DNA of 10,945 bases from a bacterium (lineage in GTDB: Bacteria > Armatimonadota > HRBIN16): positions 294-11,238 of the forward strand of contig JANWXG010000064.1 in the NCBI GenBank assembly GCA_025057335.1, given 5' to 3'. The position numbers and the translations under genes are program-made. Shown piece after piece: positions 5,656-10,945 of this stretch. Numbering within the stretch: the stretch's first letter is position 1; each line of letters starts with the position of its first letter. A model generated the notes under the pieces. The model saw only the letters and a list, made by a program, of their open reading frames with translations. It made no database searches and had not been told where the DNA came from.

Positions 5656-6240
5656 ATGACCTACGCGGCGGTGTTTCGTCCAGCAGAGAAGCCTTACGCG
5701 ATAGTATACGACCTTGTGTGCATTCTGGGAGGTACGCTATTCATTGCCCTCTCCGCACAGGCGTCTATCTCCCTGCCGTTCAGCCCAGTCCCCATTACAG
5801 GGCAAACGTTGGCGGTGTTGCTGGTGGGGGTTTTGCTGGGCAGCCATCGAGCGGGCTTATGCTTGCTCACATACCTCGCGGAAGGCAGTATCGGGCTACC
5901 CGTCTTCGCTGGGGGCAAAGCGGGTATAGCGCATCTTCTTGGTCCGACAGGGGGGTATCTGCTCGGTTTTGTGCCTGCTGCGTTCCTCGTTGGCTGGCTA
6001 GCGGAAAGAGGTTGGGACAGGCGAGCAACTAGCGCGTTTGCCGCAATGTTGGTGGGGAATATGGTCATCTACATCTTTGGTCTGCCCTGGCTGGCATGTT
6101 TTGTTGGCATGGAAAGGGTGATGGTTGCGGGACTGTTACCCTTCATCCCTGGCGACCTCGCCAAGATAGTGCTTGCGACGGCGATGTTGCCCTGGGGATG
6201 GAAACTGCTGAAGAGGGCTGGCGTGGACATGCCCACATAA
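5656..6240 (+). CDS. bioY: BioY, substrate-binding (S) component of ECF-type biotin transporter
   Basis: A 194-residue integral membrane protein of the BioY family that binds and takes up biotin. Family marks are PVPITGQTLAVLLVGVLLG (45-63), YLAEGSIGLPVFAGGKAG (73-90), GPTGGYLLGF (96-105) and PGDLAK (165-170). Alternating hydrophobic stretches (about 15-38, 50-75, 98-118, 125-150, 155-182) fit a six-helix S component. The ALSAQA segment (31-36) resembles the AxxxA motif used to dock on the energising T subunit. No BioM/BioN (EcfA/EcfT) genes lie nearby, so it either uses a shared ECF module encoded elsewhere or works alone, as reported for some solitary BioY proteins. It follows hoxW by 13 bases and is probably co-transcribed with it, though hydrogenases do not need biotin. 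Start: ATG 5656, judged from the ribosome site. Confidence 0.93.
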   Translation: MTYAAVFRPAEKPYAIVYDLVCILGGTLFIALSAQASISLPFSPVPITGQTLAVLLVGVLLGSHRAGLCLLTYLAEGSIGLPVFAGGKAGIAHLLGPTGGYLLGFVPAAFLVGWLAERGWDRRATSAFAAMLVGNMVIYIFGLPWLACFVGMERVMVAGLLPFIPGDLAKIVLATAMLPWGWKLLKRAGVDMPT

Positions 6241-6322
6241 CTGTCATTGCAGCAGTCGCTGAAGGGAGCTCGGAGGGCGAGGGCGCGGAGGTGTACCGCG
6301 AGAGCCGACAGAGAGAACATTT

Positions 6323-6329
6323 GGAGAGG
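6323..6329 (+). promoter_or_regulatory. Shine-Dalgarno deciding the start of the propeller glycosidase gene
   Basis: GGAGAGG (6323-6329) lies 8 bases before GTG 6338. The in-frame GTG at 6329 overlaps this site and so cannot be served by it. The rest of the 97-base gap after bioY (6241-6337) shows only a G-rich stretch (GGG at 6264, 6275 and 6281) and no clear promoter or terminator. Confidence 0.55.
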
Positions 6330-6337
6330 TGAGCACA

Positions 6338-7504
6338 GTGTGGAACCCATTCCTACAGCGATACAGTCATCCTCTTTTACTGCCATCTGGAAGAGTATTG
6401 TGTGCGCTGTGCATCCTGATGGCGCTTGTGCTGGTGGGGCGTTCGCAGCCGCTCCCTCCCGAGCGCTTCCAGAATCGCGACGCCCTGTGGGAGCGTAACG
6501 GTAAGAACATCCTCAGCGGCTTTCGCAACATGTACAACTTTCACGTCTTGCACGAACCGGGCGCGGAGTATCCGTTCAGGGCATGGTTTTTCGGCTGGGC
6601 GGTGGAGGACTGCAATACCAACGTCCCGGGCTTCCAAGGATGCGACGCCATTTTTGCCGCCCGCGCCAAACGGCTGGAAGGACCGTGGGAGGTATACGCG
6701 GGCGACGGCAAGTGGGACGCGACGGGCAACCCCCATCTCTGGAGACCGCTGTTCTCTCCGTCAGGAACCTACTATGACGAATGGCACAACGGCGACCCGA
6801 GTGTGGTGAAAGTGGGCAACCGCTACTACATGGCGTACAGCGCGACGGGACACGATAAAGACCGCAAACCCGACGGCGCTCCCGGCGACGTTGACGGCAG
6901 CTACCTGTGTATCATGGGCGCGGTCTCCGAAGACGGAATCCACTGGAAACGCTCCGAAAAGCCCATCCTGGCGTATCCGCGCGAGTACGGCAGGAAGGCA
7001 ATGGAGGGCGATGTGGTCGTGTACGGCTCCTACCATCGTCCCTCCATCCTGTACGAGAACGGCGTGTTCAAGATGTGGTTTGACTACTGGACGCCACGTG
7101 GGGTAGCGATGGGCTACGCCGAAAACCGAGGCGACTTCCTCAATCCCGACGACTGGCAGGTCATTCGAGCGGGCAAGGAGCCATGCCTCTGGGAGTTCCC
7201 TAACCCCGACGTGGTAAAGGTAGGCAGTTTGTATTACGCCTACGCTGACCCCAGTGGCTACGCGAACCATCCCTGGAAGGGACGGAAGATTGTGGAAGCG
7301 GTCTCGCGTGACGGGCTGAACTGGCAGGTGCTGGGCTACCTGGAACCTGACCCTGACACGCCTGCCATCCACGTGCCCGAAGCGTTCGTGTGGCAAGAGG
7401 GAGGCAAGACCTTTATCTACCTGTTCTACGCCTGCCAAGTCGGCGGAGAGCCCGAGTATGATTACCGCTACAACCGCATACGCTTCATGAGGCGGCGGGA
7501 GTAA
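6338..7504 (+). CDS. Secreted five-bladed beta-propeller glycosidase-like protein (GH43/GH32-type superfamily)
   Basis: A 388-residue protein, probably an exported sugar hydrolase of the arabinanase/levansucrase-like five-bladed propeller superfamily; the substrate cannot be told. A basic, then hydrophobic N-terminus (core about 20-33, then GRSQPLP) looks like a signal peptide without a lipobox. Propeller-blade motifs recur: HNGDPSVVKVGNRYYMAYS (150-168, with D153 the likely general base), YHRPSILYENGVFKMWFDYW (232-251), NPDVVKVGSLYYAYAD (289-304) and VPEAFVW (346-352, with E348 a candidate acid). MGAVSEDGIHWKR and EAVSRDGLNWQV are the usual 'S.DG..W' blade turns. Start: GTG 6338, from ribosome-site spacing; GTG 6329 would add three residues. 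It follows bioY by 97 bases and converges on the ceramidase-like gene. Family membership is fairly sure, enzymatic activity is not. Confidence 0.75.
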   Translation: MWNPFLQRYSHPLLLPSGRVLCALCILMALVLVGRSQPLPPERFQNRDALWERNGKNILSGFRNMYNFHVLHEPGAEYPFRAWFFGWAVEDCNTNVPGFQGCDAIFAARAKRLEGPWEVYAGDGKWDATGNPHLWRPLFSPSGTYYDEWHNGDPSVVKVGNRYYMAYSATGHDKDRKPDGAPGDVDGSYLCIMGAVSEDGIHWKRSEKPILAYPREYGRKAMEGDVVVYGSYHRPSILYENGVFKMWFDYWTPRGVAMGYAENRGDFLNPDDWQVIRAGKEPCLWEFPNPDVVKVGSLYYAYADPSGYANHPWKGRKIVEAVSRDGLNWQVLGYLEPDPDTPAIHVPEAFVWQEGGKTFIYLFYACQVGGEPEYDYRYNRIRFMRRRE

Positions 7505-7540
7505 TTTCCTGCGCCCGAAGGCAGGCGAGCCGAAAAGGGG

Positions 7541-8872
7541 CTACATCTCCGCCGCGTAGGGCGTCCTGTCTGGAGAGGGCACTCCCAGTAGGCTGTACGC
7601 CTCTTCGCGGATGAGCCGCTCACAGTCGGCAGAGACCATCAGCGTGCCGTAGTAGCGGTACGCCATCTCTACCTCGTAGCCCCCGAAGGGATAGTCGGCG
7701 GCAGCAGGGATATACCCCCAGCAGCCGTTGGTGTATCCCAGCACGATAGTGGGCTGATGCGGCGATTGGCGCACGAAGTCCAGAGCATACTGCACGAACA
7801 TCTCGGCGGGGAACGCCAGCAGATGCACATCGCCGAGGCGCAGCAGCTGAATCTCTAGGGGCAGGCTCTTCGGCTCGCCTTTCTCCACTGTCAGTACTAA
7901 GTCCTGCGCCCAGCGCAACATGTCCCGATGCCACATCAGCACGTGCAAAGGCTCCCCTTTCTCCTCCGCCTGCTTCAATTCGGCTTCTGCCCGCTGCAGG
8001 TGTTGCTGTGCTTCCTCAGGGGAAGGGAAGAGGTAGGGCAAGTCCACTGTGCGTAGGGTTCCTGACAGAGGTATGCCTTCCACTGGCTCAGCAAGATGCG
8101 AGGCGACCACCACAGAGGCTCCGAGCGTCTCGCCTGCCTTGCGCGCCTGAGCGAAGGGACCTCGCAGGAGCGGGTTGATGTCACCCGCGCAGCCCTGCAG
8201 AAACATCGGCACGCCCATCCCCACGCGACGCAGGAACTCGCACGCCATGCCGGGGAAGTCGGCGCTTATCCACAGGTTTTGCGAACCCAGCACGACGGGG
8301 TGCGTGGCGTGCGCAAACAGCGTTGCCAGAGGAGCGCCTCCCTCACGTTCCACTCGCAGCACGTCTACGTAGGGCTGTACGGGGCGGTTGGGGTTTTGTC
8401 CGAGCACTGTCTGCCCGTCCCGACGCTCGCGGCGGTTGACTCCAATCTGCACAGAAGCCCTGCCCCAGTACAGGCTGGCAGGCTCCAGCATGTCCGCCGC
8501 CTGCTGCACTGCCCCGATGACCTTGCGCGCCATCACGTCGCAATACAGGTCATCGCGCTCGCCCATCGCGCGGAAGGTGCGCGTGACAGGACCCGAGTGC
8601 GTGTGCGAGCAGTTGAGCAGCAGTCTCTCTGGCGGGATGCCCACCTTGCGCGAGACACCGTCGCGGATGGTCGCCACGAGGTCAAAATCCAGCGCCACTA
8701 GGTCTAGGCTCACGATGGCGGCGAGGCTGATGCCATCCTCCAGCACCAGCGCACGGGCGTACAGCTCATCGTGCACGCCCAGACAGCCGCTCGGGCGTCC
8801 CGCGTAGCCCGCCAGCCACACGCCGACAGGCGGAGTGATGTTCGCTTCACAGACGGCAGCCTTCAGCGCCAT
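7541..8872 (-). CDS. Neutral/alkaline ceramidase-like protein (N-terminal domain family), nucleophile Ser replaced
   Basis: A 443-residue protein of the neutral/alkaline non-lysosomal ceramidase family; true members hydrolyse the amide of ceramide with a zinc ion. Apparent zinc ligands are H92 in CSHTHSGP (88-95), H191 in FAHATHPVV (187-194), E357 in FPAEMF (354-359) and Y380 in LGYTNGCWGYIP (378-389). The segment that holds the nucleophilic Ser in ceramidases (GDVSPN type) reads GCAGDINPLL (227-236), with Asn233 there. There is no signal peptide, and the C-terminal Ig-like domain of the 650-780-residue enzymes is absent. It is thus a short, probably cytoplasmic relative of unknown substrate. 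The ATG at 8872 has GGAGGGAGGGG just upstream (8874-8884) and overlaps the end of the DUF4091 gene by 10 bases, so the two are probably translationally coupled. Confidence 0.8.
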   Translation of the reverse strand: MALKAAVCEANITPPVGVWLAGYAGRPSGCLGVHDELYARALVLEDGISLAAIVSLDLVALDFDLVATIRDGVSRKVGIPPERLLLNCSHTHSGPVTRTFRAMGERDDLYCDVMARKVIGAVQQAADMLEPASLYWGRASVQIGVNRRERRDGQTVLGQNPNRPVQPYVDVLRVEREGGAPLATLFAHATHPVVLGSQNLWISADFPGMACEFLRRVGMGVPMFLQGCAGDINPLLRGPFAQARKAGETLGASVVVASHLAEPVEGIPLSGTLRTVDLPYLFPSPEEAQQHLQRAEAELKQAEEKGEPLHVLMWHRDMLRWAQDLVLTVEKGEPKSLPLEIQLLRLGDVHLLAFPAEMFVQYALDFVRQSPHQPTIVLGYTNGCWGYIPAAADYPFGGYEVEMAYRYYGTLMVSADCERLIREEAYSLLGVPSPDRTPYAAEM

Positions 8873-10945
8873 GCCCCTCCCTCCTGTGCGACTGTGCTGC
8901 GCCCGCCTTCTACCTTCTGCAGCCGCTCAATCATCCGTGCGATTTTGCGCCGATGCTCCAGCAAGGGGCGCGGGTCTTTAGTGAAGTTGGTCAGGTCTTG
9001 CGAGATGTGCGCGGGAACTTGCAGCAGCTTCTCGGCTTCGGCAAGGAGAGCGGCGGGCGCTTTGCCTCGCGTCCGTTCCACCAGCCGTTGCAGGATGACG
9101 AAGTACTCGTAGTCCTCCACTCCATCACGCAGGTTCTCCCAGCGGATGGAGGAGGAGGGAGGCTCGATGGCAGGCGGATGCTGCTCGTTGGGGTCGCGCC
9201 GAGGCGGGTAGAGGAACCGCCCGTCGCCGTTGCCCCAGAACTGCTTCGTGCCCTCGGGCACGCCGTAGCCGCTCACGTAGCTCATCGGGTCTTCCCAGGG
9301 GTTCTGCAAGCTGTTGGGGAAGGCGGTAGGGCTGGTCCACCACACGGTCTCCCAGATGAGAATGCCCTGGATGCCGTACTGCCAGCTCTGCCACCCCCAC
9401 AGGCGCAGCTCCACCGCAGGATGCTCGATGAACAGCCCGATGTAGGGGGCGCGAGGGCCCGTGCAGATGTACCACCACACCTCTTCGCCCGCCTTCTTGC
9501 GCTCTTCTGCCATCTCGCGCGTCCAGTGGGGCGTGAGACCGCACCAGAGGTCCACATGCCCGTAGAGGGGCGGCTCGGGCTGCTCCGTCAACATGCGGCG
9601 GATGCCGGGCGCATGGCGTTTCAGCCGCCGCATCCCCTCGATGACGAAATCGTAGTCGCGCGGTTCAGGCTCATCGAACCAGTACACATACGCCTTCTCT
9701 AACCAGCCCTTCTCGCGCAGGTGCGCTTCCACCTGACGCACGTAGTCGCCCCACAGGCGCTCATATTCGGGCGTGCCTGCGCGAAAGCCGCCGAACTCGC
9801 CTTCCCAGCGCTCGTGGAAGGTGCCGCCACCCATCCCCTGCAGGGGCAGCACGAAGGCGTTGAAGCCTACCTCGTCCAGATAGTAGCTCGCTGCCTTGTC
9901 GAACTCGCTGAAGTCCACAACCACCTTCTTCTCCGCTCCCTCGCCCTCGAAGCGCACGTGGATGGGCGCGTAGGCGTAGAACGAGTAGGGAGAGATGCGA
10001 TGCTCAGCGAACGAGCGCATATACATCTCCCATACCTGCTTCTCCTGCTCTGGCGTCTGCAAGTGGTGGTAGCGCTTGATGTTCCAGTGGCTGATGCCGA
10101 AACCGCTGCGCAGGGTGGCGAACTTGGGCAGGGAGAAGTCAAACACCGTCACCTTCAGAGGCGCGACCACCCTCCCCCGATTGGTATGCACTGTGATGTT
10201 GCCCTGGTAGTCGCCTGCGGGGGCGGTGTTGGGCACATGCACCAGTATCCAGATTGCTTGATTGCGCTCCTGCGGTAGGGAGAAGGGCGTCTTCAAGGGG
10301 GGAAGCGGGTCGGGATACTCGCCAGGCGCGCCGAGGCTGTCGCTAGGCACCTGCACCTGCACCGTCGCCACCTCATAGAGGCGCACCTGGGAGGCGTTGA
10401 GGCGCGTCTGCTTGCCCACAAGGTCGCTGACCTCTACCTTCTCGATGACCGTGTTGGGCTGGCGCGCCCGAAGCACCAGCTGCGCAGGTTCCCACTCGCC
10501 GCGCGCTGCCTCGATGTGGATAGCGGGGCTGAGGTCGCCCGTAGGTGCTGGGCGGTCGCGTCCCACTTTCCATGCCCCTTCGCACCACCAGACCTCGCCA
10601 AAGCCCGCTGGCGCGGCGAGCCGATAGCCGTAATGAGACTCATCTAACACCATCACCTGCACCTCCGTCTGGGCAGCGTACAGCATCGCGCGTCCCGAAG
10701 TAACACGCAGTCCAACAGTGTGTTGTCCAGCAGACAGACCGGGGAGGCGCAACGCCGTTTCCGCGCTCCCGTTGGGCTTCAGGCTAAACCTGCTCACCCG
10801 CTGCCATCCTCCCCCTGTCCCCATCGCCACCTCGACCTGACGCGAGGAGGGTTGGCAGTTCGTCCATCGCACGCGCGGAGCGTCGCCCTGCCAGCTCCAT
10901 TCTGCCTGCAGACTGGGCGTGTTAAAGCGTTCCTCGATGAGCAGG
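8863..10945 (-). CDS. DUF4091 / GH123-like glycoside hydrolase-like protein (5' end beyond the right edge)
   Basis: A large protein read from the right edge; 693 residues are visible and the frame stays open to the edge. A GTG at 10872 is the first in-window start candidate, but 25 residues of plausible coding sequence precede it, so the true start lies outside. The N-terminal part is beta-rich. A TIM-barrel-like region follows with VYWFDEPEPRDYDF, whose adjacent Asp-Glu pair (codons 9673-9675 and 9670-9672) matches the catalytic pair arrangement of GH123 N-acetylgalactosaminidases. The end carries the DUF4091 signature SSIRWENLRDGVEDYEYFVI, then a helical tail. GH123 members act on beta-GalNAc, but DUF4091 proteins are varied, so no substrate is assigned. 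It precedes the ceramidase-like gene with a 10-base overlap. Many Trp and aromatic residues in the barrel fit sugar binding. Confidence 0.82.
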   Translation of the reverse strand, partial: LLIEERFNTPSLQAEWSWQGDAPRVRWTNCQPSSRQVEVAMGTGGGWQRVSRFSLKPNGSAETALRLPGLSAGQHTVGLRVTSGRAMLYAAQTEVQVMVLDESHYGYRLAAPAGFGEVWWCEGAWKVGRDRPAPTGDLSPAIHIEAARGEWEPAQLVLRARQPNTVIEKVEVSDLVGKQTRLNASQVRLYEVATVQVQVPSDSLGAPGEYPDPLPPLKTPFSLPQERNQAIWILVHVPNTAPAGDYQGNITVHTNRGRVVAPLKVTVFDFSLPKFATLRSGFGISHWNIKRYHHLQTPEQEKQVWEMYMRSFAEHRISPYSFYAYAPIHVRFEGEGAEKKVVVDFSEFDKAASYYLDEVGFNAFVLPLQGMGGGTFHERWEGEFGGFRAGTPEYERLWGDYVRQVEAHLREKGWLEKAYVYWFDEPEPRDYDFVIEGMRRLKRHAPGIRRMLTEQPEPPLYGHVDLWCGLTPHWTREMAEERKKAGEEVWWYICTGPRAPYIGLFIEHPAVELRLWGWQSWQYGIQGILIWETVWWTSPTAFPNSLQNPWEDPMSYVSGYGVPEGTKQFWGNGDGRFLYPPRRDPNEQHPPAIEPPSSSIRWENLRDGVEDYEYFVILQRLVERTRGKAPAALLAEAEKLLQVPAHISQDLTNFTKDPRPLLEHRRKIARMIERLQKVEGGRSTVAQEGGAWR
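8874..8884 (-). promoter_or_regulatory. Shine-Dalgarno of the ceramidase-like gene, inside the upstream gene
   Basis: On the minus strand GGAGGGAGGGG precedes ATG 8872. Its GGAGG core (8880-8884) is 7 bases from the start. It lies within the last codons of the DUF4091 gene, whose stop (8863-8865) is past the start, so ribosomes finishing that gene could re-initiate. Confidence 0.65.

Noticed and set aside
6261..6291. G-quadruplex regulatory element before the propeller gene
   Set aside because: Only three GGG runs plus GG pairs with an uneven layout; common by chance at this G+C content.
7508..7525. Terminator between the convergent genes
   Set aside because: CCTGC/GCAGG makes only a 5-bp stem with an 8-base loop, and neither side has a T run. 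The 36-base gap may hold a weak bidirectional stop, but the sequence does not show it.
8096..8701. 201-residue plus-strand open frame
   Set aside because: Antisense to the ceramidase-like gene; His/Arg-rich translation typical of a G+C-rich shadow frame.
8953..10278. Long plus-strand open frames (249 and 185 residues)
   Set aside because: Antisense to the DUF4091 gene, whose protein has clear motifs; no recognisable protein features in the antisense frames.

Overview
The window looks like chromosomal DNA of a G+C-rich (about 60% by eye), probably free-living bacterium. The lineage cannot be fixed from sequence alone. A group 3d Hox hydrogenase beside DUF4091, neutral-ceramidase-like and GH43-like proteins, plus intergenic DNA full of short palindromic repeats, would fit Armatimonadota or a similar metagenomic, possibly thermophilic, lineage. 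That placement is inference.

Left part (1-4748, + strand): a compact hoxEFUYH operon for a bidirectional NAD(H)-linked [NiFe] hydrogenase. hoxE is cut by the left edge. hoxE/hoxF and hoxU/hoxY overlap by ATGA, while hoxU and hoxH each have their own Shine-Dalgarno a few bases after the preceding stop. HoxEFU form the diaphorase (2Fe-2S, FMN/NADH site, chain of 4Fe-4S clusters). HoxYH form the hydrogenase dimer (proximal 4Fe-4S cluster and NiFe site). The HoxH C-terminus keeps the DPCxxCxxH processing site.

Middle part (4749-6240): a 432-bp gap packed with hairpins, a direct repeat and a dispersed-element-like sequence separates hoxH from hoxW, the endopeptidase expected to cut the HoxH tail. 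hoxW is followed after 13 bp by bioY, a biotin-transporter S component, so the two are probably co-transcribed.

Right part (6241-10945): carbohydrate and lipid-type hydrolases. A signal-peptide-bearing five-bladed-propeller glycosidase-like protein is on the + strand. Convergent to it, on the - strand, is a pair that overlaps by 10 bp: a DUF4091/GH123-like protein (5' end beyond the right edge) followed by a neutral/alkaline ceramidase-like protein. The latter keeps the apparent metal ligands but has Asn where ceramidases carry the nucleophilic Ser. No tRNA, rRNA, CRISPR array, transposase or phage gene is seen. Nothing here is clearly a new system; the least explained parts are the repeat mosaic at 4749-5180 and the hoxW-bioY coupling.
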